In this document: positions 50,069-58,534 of the stretch, piece after piece
Position numbering within the stretch: position 1 is the stretch's first letter
Layout: every line of letters begins with the position of its first letter
Assembly: GCF_049445855.1 (NCBI RefSeq)
Contig: NZ_JBMSDV010000004.1
Coordinates: forward strand, 62,001 to 126,000
Direction: 5' to 3'
Source of the DNA: JAGOCV01 sp049445855
Lineage (GTDB): Bacteria > Pseudomonadota > Gammaproteobacteria > Burkholderiales > Burkholderiaceae_C
Length of the DNA stretch: 64,000 nucleotides
Program-made: the position numbers and the translations under genes
The notes under the pieces: generated by a model
The model's input: only the letters and a program-made list of their open reading frames with translations
Told to the model about the DNA's origin: nothing
Databases searched by the model: none

Positions 50069-50866
50069 ATGGCCTCGCACATTCCCCGCAAACGCTTCGG
50101 CCAGCACTTCCTGTCGGACGGCGCGATCATCGACGCGATCGTGCGCGGGATTTCACCGCGACCCGGTCAGGCCATGGTCGAGATCGGCCCGGGTCTGGCC
50201 GCGCTCACGCAGCCCCTGGTCGAGCGCGTCGGCCGGCTCACGGTCATCGAACTCGATCGCGACCTCGCTGCACGCCTGCGCAAGCATCCGCATCTGGATG
50301 TCGTGGAGTCCGATGTCCTCAAGGTGGATTTCGCATCGCTCGTCGTACCGGGCGCTGCACCCGGATCGAAGCTGCGCGTGGTGGGCAACCTGCCCTACAA
50401 CATTTCCTCACCCATCCTCTTCCACCTGCTCGGATTCGCCGGCCTCGTCGAAGACCAGCATTTCATGCTGCAGAAGGAAGTGATCGACCGCATGGTCGGA
50501 AGTCCGGCGACTTCTGATTACGGACGCCTGAGCGTGATGCTGCAGTGGCGCTATGAGATGGAAAACATCCTGTTCGTGCCGCCGGAGTCGTTCGACCCGC
50601 CGCCGCGCGTGGACAGCGCCGTCGTGCGCATGGTGCCGCGCGCGCGACCTGCCGACGTCGATGTCGGGTTGCTCGAAGAACTGGTGCAGGTGGCGTTCAG
50701 CCAGCGTCGCAAGCTGTTGCGGCATTCGCTGGGTAAATGGCTGGACGCGCGCGACTTCTCCGGTGCGTTCGACCTGCAGCGCCGTGCGGAGGAAGTGCCT
50801 GTCGAGCAGTACGTAGCCCTCACCCAGGCGCTGGGGCCGACCTCGACGGTTGCTTCCGCCCAATAA
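50069..50866 (+). CDS. rsmA: 16S rRNA dimethyladenosine transferase (KsgA)
   Basis: A 265-residue methyltransferase that dimethylates A1518 and A1519 of 16S rRNA. Motifs: KRFGQHFLSD, EIGPGLAALTQPL, ELDRDLAARL, NLPYNISSPI (the catalytic NLPY) and SFDPPPRVDSAVVRM. Start taken at MASHIPRKRFGQHFL. It ends in a strong terminator that overlaps its stop codon. Confidence 0.96.
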   Translation: MASHIPRKRFGQHFLSDGAIIDAIVRGISPRPGQAMVEIGPGLAALTQPLVERVGRLTVIELDRDLAARLRKHPHLDVVESDVLKVDFASLVVPGAAPGSKLRVVGNLPYNISSPILFHLLGFAGLVEDQHFMLQKEVIDRMVGSPATSDYGRLSVMLQWRYEMENILFVPPESFDPPPRVDSAVVRMVPRARPADVDVGLLEELVQVAFSQRRKLLRHSLGKWLDARDFSGAFDLQRRAEEVPVEQYVALTQALGPTSTVASAQ

Positions 50867-50890
50867 AAAACCCGCCGGAGCGGGTTTTTT
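50865..50890 (+). terminator. Rho-independent terminator of the lptD-surA-rsmA operon
   Basis: A-rich 5' flank, CCCGC-CGGA-GCGGG stem and six T. It begins inside the rsmA stop codon region and reads as a terminator on both strands. Confidence 0.9.
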
Positions 50891-50918
50891 ATTGCAGGAC
50901 GCGGGATCGGAAAATCGA

Positions 50919-51118
50919 TCAGGCGGCTGACAGCCAGTAGCCGGCGTTGAACGGGCTGCTCATGCGCAGCGCCAGCGGCGACACGTCCACCAGCTTGTCC
51001 GTCGGCATTTTCTCGCCGGCGTCGGATGCCAGCTCGATGCCGGCAATCGCTTCGGTGCCGGTGTCGGCAACCTTGGCCTCGTTGGCCCGTTCTGCTTGGC
51101 CTGATTGTGCAGAACGGG
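50919..51118 (-). pseudogene. Possible remnant or unrecognised small ORF downstream of the barstar gene
   Basis: On the minus strand a frame with no good start codon ends at TGA (50919-50921). Its last 60 or so codons read like real protein: AERANEAKVADTGTEAIAG, IELASDAGEKMPTDKL and VDVSPLALRMSSPFNAGYWL. The frame stays open into the 3' end of the barstar gene in another phase. The only in-frame ATG lies 28 codons from the end. This could be the 3' end of a decayed gene, or a small protein translated from an atypical start. I do not recognise the family. Confidence 0.3.
51087..51118 (-). repeat. Inverted repeat immediately after the barstar stop
   Basis: CCCGTTCTGC and GCAGAACGGG, perfect 10-bp arms with a 12-base spacer. 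It follows the barstar stop codon on the minus strand by a single base. No T-tract follows. It may be a transcript-end hairpin or a trace of rearrangement. Confidence 0.5.
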
Positions 51119-51565
51119 CTACAGAAAAGAATAGAAACAGCGGAACGGTATTTTCCGGTCTGCCCAGTAGTCGGCCGCGTCGCGGAAGATGTCCAGCAAC
51201 TGCTCGCGCGCTTCCTTGTCGAACTTGGCGTTCGCCGGGATCTGCTCCAGCACGACGACGAAACCGGGCTGCGGGCCCGATTTATGCAACGGATCCGTCA
51301 TGCAGTCGTACAGCGCGTCGAAATTCTTGCCGAAGTGGGTCGGGAAGGTGAACTGCTGGGCGATCATGTCCAGGACGTCCTGCTTGCTCTGGGCGTTGGC
51401 CAGGTTGGCGTACAGGAAGTGCTGGTTGACGCTGTGCGCAGCCGATTGCAGGTCGCTGACGCGATATGCCCGGATCGATTGCACGATATTCGGCCGGACG
51501 CCGCGCAGGATCGCCTCGCCTTCCACACGAAGTGGTGTATCCATCTCCGCTTCTCTTTCTTTCAT
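51119..51565 (-). CDS. Barstar family ribonuclease inhibitor
   Basis: A 148-residue cytoplasmic protein. Its C-terminal 90 residues match barstar: FPTHFGKNFDALYDCMTD, the helix that plugs the RNase active site, then GFVVVLEQIPANAKFD and FRDAADYWADRKIPFRCFYSFL. The N-terminal 55 residues precede the domain. The gene for a secreted guanyl-specific RNase lies 32 bp upstream in the same direction, so this is the expected immunity partner. An alternative start at the second Met (MDTPLRV) is possible. Confidence 0.85.
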   Translation of the reverse strand: MKEREAEMDTPLRVEGEAILRGVRPNIVQSIRAYRVSDLQSAAHSVNQHFLYANLANAQSKQDVLDMIAQQFTFPTHFGKNFDALYDCMTDPLHKSGPQPGFVVVLEQIPANAKFDKEAREQLLDIFRDAADYWADRKIPFRCFYSFL

Positions 51566-51597
51566 AAAAACTTCACGTCACTCCAGGACAACGGACC

Positions 51598-52002
51598 CTA
51601 CTCGACGATCCGGCGAAAGCTCGCGTAATGATCGGCCGTGTAGTAACAGGCTGTGGGCGTCCGGGGTTGACCACCACACACGATGCGCCGGGCACCCCGG
51701 TGACGCACGCCTGGCGTGCTGACGGTGTATTCGCGGTAATAACCGCGGGCCTGGGCGGGCAGCAAACGCTCACGGTTGCCGAACACCGAGCCGTCCTTGT
51801 CGTAAGGGAACGGGCCACCCTGACGGATCAGGCGGTACGTTTCGCGGCCCGATTCGGGCAACTGCGCCACGGCGATGGTGGCCGAACCCTGCGCAGGCAT
51901 GGGTTCTCGCGAATGCACCAGCGTGGGGCCGGTTACCACCGAAGCCAGTAATACCCAAGCAAGTACGGACTTGCTTGTCTTGATGGCTGCGGTTCGCAAC
52001 AT
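51598..52002 (-). CDS. Secreted guanyl-specific ribonuclease (barnase/RNase Sa type)
   Basis: A 134-residue protein with a signal peptide (residues about 10-31, ending LVHSR). The mature domain has the microbial RNase fold: LPESGRETYRLIRQGGPFPYDKDGSVFGNRE, then catalytic Glu in YYREYTV, Arg in RGARRIVCG and His in YYTADHYASFRRIVE. It should cut RNA 3' of guanine. It is followed by a barstar gene, giving an enzyme-inhibitor pair that could serve nutrient scavenging or competition. Confidence 0.88.
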   Translation of the reverse strand: MLRTAAIKTSKSVLAWVLLASVVTGPTLVHSREPMPAQGSATIAVAQLPESGRETYRLIRQGGPFPYDKDGSVFGNRERLLPAQARGYYREYTVSTPGVRHRGARRIVCGGQPRTPTACYYTADHYASFRRIVE

Positions 52003-52077
52003 GGGAATACGCCTTCAACAATCCCCGGGAAAACCCGAAAATCTAAGCGCGCTAGTGTGACTCAAACCCCCTGAAAA

Positions 52078-52109
52078 AGCAAGCGGCTGCTCAAATTTTG
52101 AGCAGCCGC
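52078..52109 (-). terminator. Rho-independent terminator of maeB
   Basis: GCGGCTGCTCAAA and TTTGAGCAGCCGC form a 13-bp stem. On the minus strand it is followed by TTGCTTTTT. It sits 50 bp past the maeB stop and upstream of the RNase gene. Confidence 0.85.
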
Positions 52110-52158
52110 GACGGTTTTACCGGGTGGCTGAAGTGAGCGCAGGCTTGCGCTCCAGCTC

Positions 52159-54465
52159 TTATCGACTGACGTTGGCGTCCGCCACGGTAAGGGCTGTCAT
52201 GTTCACGATGCGGCGGACCGTGGTGCTGGCCGTCAGGATATGGAGCGGCTTGGCCGCACCCAGCAGGACCGGGCCGATGGCGATGTTGCCGCCAGCCGCC
52301 GTCTTGAGCAGGTTGTAGGAAATGTTGGCTGCATCAATGTTGGGCAGGACCAGCAGGTTGGCGTCGCCCGCCAGGGTGCTGTGCGGCATGATCGCCGCGC
52401 GCGCCTTGCCGTCCAGCGCCACGTCGCCGTGCATTTCGCCGTCCACTTCGAGCCAGGGGGCCTGCGTGCGCAGCAGCTCCAGCGTATGGCGCATCTTCAG
52501 GGCGCTGGGCTGGTTGCTGCTGCCGAAGTTGGAGTGCGACAGCAGCGCGGCCTTCGGCTTGAGGCCGAAGCGCATCATTTCCTCGGCGGCCATCACGGTG
52601 ATTTCCGCGAGCTGTTCGGCCGTCGGGTCGTAGTTCACGTGCGTGTCGACCAGGAAGACCTGGCGGTCCGGCAGGAGCAGGCCGTTCATGCAGGCATAGG
52701 TGCAGACGCCGCTACGCTTGCCGATGACCTGGTCGATGTAGTGCAGGTGCATCGACGTGTTGCCCCAGGTGCCGCAGATCAGGCCATCGACCTCACCCTT
52801 GTGCAGCAGCATCGCGCCGATCAGCGACAGGCGCCGGCGCATCTCGATCTTGGCCACCTGGGCCGTCACGCCCTTTCGCTCGGTCATGCGGTGGTAGGTC
52901 TGCCAGAAGTCCCGGTAGCGGTGGTCCTGCTCGACGTTGACGATGTCGTAGTCCAGTTCTTCCTTCAGGCGCAGGCCGAACTTCTCGATGCGCTGGGCGA
53001 TGATCGCGGGGCGGCCGATGAGCGTGGGGCGCGCCAGCCCTTCGTCCACCACGATCTGCGCGGCGCGCAGGACGCGCTCTTCCTCGCCTTCGGAATACGC
53101 CACGCGCTTCTTGCCCGCCACTTTCGCGGCCTGGAAGATCGGCTTCATCGTCGTGCCCGACGCGTAGACGAAGCTTTGCAGCTTGTCGCGGTAAGCGTCC
53201 ATGTCCTGGATCGGGCGCAGCGCCACGCCGCTTTCTGCTGCAGCCTTGGCGACGGCAGGCGCGATCTTCATCATGAGACGGGGATCGAACGGCTTGGGAA
53301 TCAGGTAGTCGGGGCCGAAGGCCAGGGCTTCGCCCGCGTAGGCCGCGGCCACCACTTCGCTCTGCTCGGCCTGGGCCAGTTCGGCGATGGCGTGGACGGC
53401 GGCAATTTCCATCTCGTCCGTGATCGTCGTCGCGCCGCAATCGAGTGCGCCGCGGAAGATGTAGGGGAAGCACAGGACGTTGTTGACCTGGTTCGGATAG
53501 TCGGTGCGACCGGTGGCCATGATCACATCGCCGCGCACGGCATGCGCGTCTTCGGGTGTGATCTCGGGGTTCGGATTCGCCAGCGCGAAGATGACCGGGC
53601 GCGCCGCCATCCTAGCCACCATGGCGGGCTTGAGCACGCCGCCGGCCGACAGACCGAGGAACACGTCCGCGCCTTCGATCACGTCGGTCAGCGTGCGTGC
53701 CTCGGTCTTCTGCGCGTACTGGATCTTGTCCTCGTCCATCAGCTCGGTGCGGCCTTCGTAGACCACACCGGCCAGGTCGGTGACGAACACGTTCTCGCGC
53801 TTGAGGCCCACCTTCAACAGCAGGTTCAGGCAGGCCAGCGCCGCTGCACCCGCACCGGACGTGACGAGCTTCACCGCGCCGATGTCCTTGCCCACGACTT
53901 TCAGGCCGTTGAGCATGGCGGCCGCGACGGTGATGGCGGTGCCGTGCTGGTCGTCATGGAACACCGGGATCTTCATGCGCTTGCGCAACTCGCGCTCGAC
54001 GTAGAAGCAGTCCGGTGCCTTGATGTCCTCGAGGTTGATCGCGCCGAAAGTGGGCTCCAGCGCAGCGATGACTTCCACCAGCTTGGCCGGGTCCTTCTGG
54101 TCGATCTCGATGTCGAACACGTCGACGCCGGCGAACTTCTTGAACAGGACGCCCTTGCCTTCCATCACCGGCTTGGAGGCCAGCGGGCCGATGTCGCCCA
54201 GGCCCAGCACGGCGGTGCCGTTGGAGATGACGGCCACGAGGTTGCCACGGCTCGTGTAGCGGAACGCAGCCGACGGGTCCTTGACGATTTCCTCGCAGGG
54301 CGCTGCCACGCCGGGCGAATAGGCCAGGGCCAGGTCGCGCTGGTTGGTGAGTTGCTTGGTGGCCGCGATGGCGACCTTGCCGGGCGTCGGGAACTCGTGG
54401 TATTCGAGGGCCTGGCGCCGGAGTTCGGCGCGCTTTTCTTCGGCTTGCGCCGGGGTGATCGACAT
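52159..54465 (-). CDS. maeB: NADP-dependent malic enzyme (fused phosphate acetyltransferase-like domain)
   Basis: A 768-residue protein of MaeB type. Residues 1-430 form the malic enzyme: YSPGVAAPCEEI, HDDQHGTAI with the metal-site Asp, the NAD(P) fold VTSGAGAAALACLNLLL, and FALANPNPEITPE. Residues 435-768 resemble phosphotransacetylase and are thought to be regulatory (acetyl-CoA inhibition). It decarboxylates malate to pyruvate with NADPH formation. Start chosen at MSITPAQ, with GGAG eight bases upstream. It has its own terminator. Confidence 0.94.
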   Translation of the reverse strand: MSITPAQAEEKRAELRRQALEYHEFPTPGKVAIAATKQLTNQRDLALAYSPGVAAPCEEIVKDPSAAFRYTSRGNLVAVISNGTAVLGLGDIGPLASKPVMEGKGVLFKKFAGVDVFDIEIDQKDPAKLVEVIAALEPTFGAINLEDIKAPDCFYVERELRKRMKIPVFHDDQHGTAITVAAAMLNGLKVVGKDIGAVKLVTSGAGAAALACLNLLLKVGLKRENVFVTDLAGVVYEGRTELMDEDKIQYAQKTEARTLTDVIEGADVFLGLSAGGVLKPAMVARMAARPVIFALANPNPEITPEDAHAVRGDVIMATGRTDYPNQVNNVLCFPYIFRGALDCGATTITDEMEIAAVHAIAELAQAEQSEVVAAAYAGEALAFGPDYLIPKPFDPRLMMKIAPAVAKAAAESGVALRPIQDMDAYRDKLQSFVYASGTTMKPIFQAAKVAGKKRVAYSEGEEERVLRAAQIVVDEGLARPTLIGRPAIIAQRIEKFGLRLKEELDYDIVNVEQDHRYRDFWQTYHRMTERKGVTAQVAKIEMRRRLSLIGAMLLHKGEVDGLICGTWGNTSMHLHYIDQVIGKRSGVCTYACMNGLLLPDRQVFLVDTHVNYDPTAEQLAEITVMAAEEMMRFGLKPKAALLSHSNFGSSNQPSALKMRHTLELLRTQAPWLEVDGEMHGDVALDGKARAAIMPHSTLAGDANLLVLPNIDAANISYNLLKTAAGGNIAIGPVLLGAAKPLHILTASTTVRRIVNMTALTVADANVSR

Positions 54466-54634
54466 CTGAGGGTCTCCTGCTGCCACGCGGCACGCGTTGA
54501 TGGACGTGCCCGGCGGGTCTTATGGGGTGTGGGATTGTACGGCCATCACACGGGGAAACCCTAGTAGGTGGATGTGCGTAAAGGGGTCAATCGGGGTCAA
54601 TTGCGGCCCGGACCGGTTGAAGGACTTTTGACTT

Positions 54635-56494
54635 TCACGGCCAGAGTGCGATGACGATGCGCGTCTGGCCCGGCGCGGACCGGATCTCCAGCCCCGCGCG
54701 CAGTGCCTGCGCGCGCATGCGCATGTTTGCCAGACCCTTGCCGTTGCCTGCGCTGGCCGCCTGCACGTCGAAGCCGCGGCCGTCATCGGAAATGCCGATC
54801 TCGATGGCGTCCGGCCCGCCAGCAGCGTCCGGCATCACGCGCGCGGACAGGCTCGCGTTGCGGGCGCCCGAGTGCACCACCATGTTGGTGAACGCCTCGA
54901 ACAGAAGCATCTGCAGCTGGTACGCCTCACGCACGCCCCAGCCCGGCACCGGCGGCAGGCGGCCCACATCCCAGTGCAGGTCGATGCCGGCAGCCTGCAG
55001 GCGCGGCGTCAACCGGTAACGCACCGCGCCGAGTACGGACGGAATGTCCCCGTCGGTTTCCTGCATGGCGTCCACGGTGATCTTGAGCTGGTCCACGGCC
55101 TCGCGCAGCTGCAGCGTGATGTCCTCGCGTGACGAGCTGGCCTGCTGCGCCACGCGCAGCGCGCCCACGAGCTGGCTGCCCAGGCCGTCATGCAGGTCGC
55201 GCATCAGACGCTGGCGTTCCTCGAGCGCGCCGCGCTCCTTTTCGTTGCGGCGTTCGCGTTCGAAAGCGGCCGTGAGCTCGGCATTGCGCGCGGCCAGCTG
55301 GTCGTTGAGCGACATGTTCATGCGCGCGATGGCGGCGCGGTCCTCGCGCATGCGCTCGGCGATGATCCATGCCAGCGAAACGCCGAACGCCACCCACGCG
55401 AAGCGCGTCCACGGCACCATTTCGTAAGCCCGCGCGGACAGGCGCAGCACCAGCACGTCGCGCGTGGCGCAGGCCACGATGAACGCCACCGCGAAACCCA
55501 GGATGCGCTGCTCCCACACCACGCTGCGCACCGCGCCGCGCACGACAATCACTGCCATCGAGATGCTCACCACGAGGATCACGGCCTGCCAGGCCGGGAT
55601 CATCCATGGCGCATGGCCGAGGATCGCGAACGTGGCCACGAAGGGCGCCACCAGTGCGAACACGCCACAGGCCTGCGCCAGACGCTCGCGGCCGTGGCCC
55701 ATCACCGTCAGCGCGAAACGGCAAAGCAGGAACGGCGCGCAGAAGAAAGACGCGAGCGGGATCACGCCCCACCACGGCCAGGGCAGCGGCGAATGGGGCA
55801 GAAGCGCGCGCAGGGTCTGCACCGACCAGAGCAATTCGCCCAGCCCGTAGTACAGGTACGCCGGATCGCGCTGGCGCCACCACAGCAGCATGGCCAGCAG
55901 CCCGAGCACGGCGCTCACGATCACGACGAAGCGTGAACCTTCGACGTTCCACAGATGCGTGCGCCGGTACATGGGGCGCACCTCGCCCTCCGTGCCGACG
56001 ATGACGGGCGAGAGCCCGCCCAGCCGGCCAGCCTGCGTGCCGACAGTGATCTCGACCCGCGTGTCCGCTGCCAGCAGTTGCGGCGGGATCACGAAATACT
56101 GCGGCTCGGTGACCGAGTCATCGTAGGGGTCGGGCGGCAACGTGCCGAAGCTGGCGAGGTCCTTGCCATTCACGCGGATCACGAAGCTGTTGCCCAGGCG
56201 GGGGATGTACAGGGCGAGCGGCGCGGTCAGGTCCGGCACTGCAACATGAAGGCGGAACACGGCTTGCCCGTCGGTGGCAGGATGCAGCCGGTCCCATTGG
56301 TAAGGCAGCGAAACCTGCGCTGAAATGGACGGGGAGGTTTCGCCCGCGAGTGTCGTGAAAACTTCGGCGCGATCGATGACCTGCGGCCCGGCATGTGCAT
56401 GGCCGGAAGCCGCCAGCAGGCAGGACAGGAATGAAACAGAAAAGACCGCAAACAGGGCCGCGCGCAAACCGCGACCGCACAGACACGACAGCAT
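54635..56494 (-). CDS. Membrane sensor histidine kinase with 7TM region
   Basis: A 619-residue protein. The signal sequence is followed by an extracytoplasmic beta-sandwich (about residues 45-170), seven hydrophobic helices (about 195-385), a coiled linker and a HisKA_3 domain with MRDLHDGLGSQLVGAL. A HATPase_c domain with FTNMVVHSG and ISDDGRGFD ends the protein. This matches 7TMR-DISM kinases of the NarX/DesK catalytic type. It lies 46-73 bp after a NarL-type regulator gene. The ATG (MLSCLCG) is preferred over a TTG nine codons upstream. Confidence 0.85.
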   Translation of the reverse strand: MLSCLCGRGLRAALFAVFSVSFLSCLLAASGHAHAGPQVIDRAEVFTTLAGETSPSISAQVSLPYQWDRLHPATDGQAVFRLHVAVPDLTAPLALYIPRLGNSFVIRVNGKDLASFGTLPPDPYDDSVTEPQYFVIPPQLLAADTRVEITVGTQAGRLGGLSPVIVGTEGEVRPMYRRTHLWNVEGSRFVVIVSAVLGLLAMLLWWRQRDPAYLYYGLGELLWSVQTLRALLPHSPLPWPWWGVIPLASFFCAPFLLCRFALTVMGHGRERLAQACGVFALVAPFVATFAILGHAPWMIPAWQAVILVVSISMAVIVVRGAVRSVVWEQRILGFAVAFIVACATRDVLVLRLSARAYEMVPWTRFAWVAFGVSLAWIIAERMREDRAAIARMNMSLNDQLAARNAELTAAFERERRNEKERGALEERQRLMRDLHDGLGSQLVGALRVAQQASSSREDITLQLREAVDQLKITVDAMQETDGDIPSVLGAVRYRLTPRLQAAGIDLHWDVGRLPPVPGWGVREAYQLQMLLFEAFTNMVVHSGARNASLSARVMPDAAGGPDAIEIGISDDGRGFDVQAASAGNGKGLANMRMRAQALRAGLEIRSAPGQTRIVIALWP

Positions 56495-56567
56495 GGGACA
56501 ACGAAAGGCCGGACGACGCAAGTCCGATGTCAGGACTCTAGCCGAAGGAGCTGCACGGCGCGTCAGG

Positions 56568-57293
56568 TCAATCCCGGTCGGGCGCCAGCAAACCGCTTTG
56601 CAGGATGCCCAGCTTGTGCGCCTCGAACACCGCCTCGCCGCGCGTGTGCACCGACAGCTTGGCGTAGATGTGCTTGATGTGCGTCTGCACCGTGCCGACG
56701 GACAGTGCCAGCAGCGCGGCGATCTCGCGGTAGGTGTAGCCGCGCGCGATGAGGTCCAGCGCTTCGAGTTCGCGTGCGGTCAGGCCCGACGCTGCGACTG
56801 CGACGGTGTCCGGGCCCGTCGATCGTGCGGGCGGAGGCATTCCGCGCGGCGGCTGCTGCACGCGCGTGAGCAGCTTGCGCGCGACCATCGGGCTCATCGG
56901 CGAGCCGCCCTGCCGCAGGTCGGCGATGAATCGCGCCACGTCCAGGTCTTCCGCATCCTTCAGGATGTAGCCCATCGCTCCCGCGTCGATGGCGGCGAGC
57001 ACGTTGGTCTCGTCGCCGAACAGGCTGATGACGAGGATGTCGCAATCCGGATGCTGGCGGACGCAAGCACGGATGGCATCGATGCCGCTGCCGTCGGGCA
57101 GACCGAGATCCGTCAGCAGCACATCGGGTGCATGGCCGGCCAGCCATTCGATGGCCGGTCCGACGGCACCGAACGCCGCCGCGACGCGCATGCCCGGCTG
57201 CGCGGCAATCGCCTTGCACAGCGTCTCGCGCAGGAACGCGTCGTCCTCGATGACGACGACGCTCAGGACCGGGTCGGATGGCAGGGGCTGCAT
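56568..57293 (-). CDS. NarL/FixJ-type response regulator
   Basis: A 241-residue regulator. The receiver domain has the acidic pair in IEDDAFL, phospho-acceptor Asp62 in LLTDLGLPDGSG and Lys in YILKDAE. The C-terminal LuxR-type HTH is LTARELEALDLIARGYTYREIAALLALSVGTVQTHIKHIYAKL. The kinase gene follows at once, so they form a two-component system. It is divergent from the SPFH cluster (165-bp gap), a likely target. Confidence 0.9.
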   Translation of the reverse strand: MQPLPSDPVLSVVVIEDDAFLRETLCKAIAAQPGMRVAAAFGAVGPAIEWLAGHAPDVLLTDLGLPDGSGIDAIRACVRQHPDCDILVISLFGDETNVLAAIDAGAMGYILKDAEDLDVARFIADLRQGGSPMSPMVARKLLTRVQQPPRGMPPPARSTGPDTVAVAASGLTARELEALDLIARGYTYREIAALLALSVGTVQTHIKHIYAKLSVHTRGEAVFEAHKLGILQSGLLAPDRD

Positions 57294-57458
57294 GGTGGGA
57301 GATCCGTATTAGGACACACGCCCCGGCCGGTGCTGTCCCATGAATATGAGAGCGCCGGGTGGCGACGGCGGCCTGCATCTCGCCATGCCGCGCTGATTGA
57401 TCCGCCATGTCCGGGGGGTATCATCATCCGCTCATATCAACCGGCGGAGGAACGAGCC
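57294..57458. promoter_or_regulatory. Divergent promoter region between the response regulator and the SPFH cluster
   Basis: A 165-bp gap between divergent starts, with GGCGGAGGAAC as the ribosome-binding site for the SPFH gene. No clear operator could be picked out by eye, but it is the only intergenic space available for both operons. Confidence 0.4.
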
Positions 57459-58514
57459 ATGGCGCTGATGGACTTCATCAAGAAACAGTTCATTGACATC
57501 ATCCAGTGGACGGAGGACGGCGACGGCACGCTCGTCTGGCGCTTCCCCATGGCCGAGATGGAAATCCAGAACGGCGCCTCGCTCACCGTGCGCGAATCGC
57601 AGGTGGCCGTGTTCGTGAACGAAGGCAAGGTGGCCGACGTCTTCACGCCCGGCACCTACAAGCTGACCACGCAGACGCTGCCGATCCTCACGTACCTCAA
57701 GAACTGGGACAAGCTTTTCGAGTCGCCCTTCAAGAGCGATGTCTACTTCTTCAGCACGCGCCAGCAGGTCGACCAGAAATGGGGCACGCCCCAGCCCATC
57801 ACCATCCGCGACAAGGACTTCGGCGCGGTGCGCCTGCGCGCCTTCGGCAACTACAGCTTCCGCGTCGCCGACGCCAAGCTGTTCCACACCGAGATTTCCG
57901 GCACGCGTGACGAATACACCGTGTCCGACCTCGACGGCCAGTTGCGCGGTCTGGTGCTGCAGAACATCAGCAACGCCATCGCCTCCAGCGGATTGCCGTT
58001 CCTCGACCTCGCGGCCAACCAGATCGCCTTCTCGCAGGCGCTGGCCACGCAATTGCAGCCCGAGTTCGCGAAGGTCGGCCTGAAGCTCGAAGGCCTCACG
58101 GTGCAGAGCGTGTCGCTGCCCGAGGAACTGCAGAAGATCCTCGACCAGAAGATCGGCATGGGCATGGTCGGCAACGACATGGGCAAGTTCATGCAATACC
58201 AGACGGCGCAGGCCATTCCGAAGTTCGCCGAAGGCGGCGGTGCGGGTGGCGGTGGTAGCGGCATCGCAGGCGACGCGATGGGCCTGGGCGCGGGCGTTGC
58301 GCTCGGCCAGGTGCTGGCGCAGAACCTGTCGCAGGGATTGCAGGGCGGAAGCGGTGCGGCAGGCGCTGCCGCTGCGGCCCAGGCCGCAGGGTCGGTCAAG
58401 CCCGAAGACGTGATGGCCACGCTCGAGAAACTCGGCGACCTCAAGTCCAAAGGCATCCTCACGCAGGAAGAGTTCGACGCCAAGAAGGCCGAACTGCTCA
58501 AGAAGCTCAGCTGA
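57459..58514 (+). CDS. SPFH/Band-7 family protein with C-terminal SHOCT motif
   Basis: A 351-residue protein of the YdjI/virion-core-like SPFH group: DFIKKQFIDIIQWTEDGDGTLVWRFP, VRESQVAVFVNEGKVADVFTPGTYKLTTQTLPILTYLKNW and GDFGAVRLRAFGNYSFRV-like segments. A Gly/Ala-rich linker (about residues 260-315) leads to a SHOCT helix pair, LEKLGDLKSKGILTQEEFDAKKAELLKKL. No membrane helix is evident; such proteins oligomerise at membranes. It opens the cluster of five genes. The frame extends far upstream as an antisense shadow; the GGAGG site fixes this ATG. Confidence 0.83.
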   Translation: MALMDFIKKQFIDIIQWTEDGDGTLVWRFPMAEMEIQNGASLTVRESQVAVFVNEGKVADVFTPGTYKLTTQTLPILTYLKNWDKLFESPFKSDVYFFSTRQQVDQKWGTPQPITIRDKDFGAVRLRAFGNYSFRVADAKLFHTEISGTRDEYTVSDLDGQLRGLVLQNISNAIASSGLPFLDLAANQIAFSQALATQLQPEFAKVGLKLEGLTVQSVSLPEELQKILDQKIGMGMVGNDMGKFMQYQTAQAIPKFAEGGGAGGGGSGIAGDAMGLGAGVALGQVLAQNLSQGLQGGSGAAGAAAAAQAAGSVKPEDVMATLEKLGDLKSKGILTQEEFDAKKAELLKKLS

Positions 58515-58534
58515 ACTGACGGCGCGCGTCTTCA

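Noticed and set aside
52240..54564. 774-codon open frame on the plus strand opposite maeB
   Set aside because: Antisense shadow of maeB with His/Arg/Asp-rich composition and no motifs.
56325..57458. Long upstream in-frame extension of the SPFH gene
   Set aside because: It runs antisense through the response regulator and kinase genes; the ATG with GGAGG at 57459 gives the normal family start.
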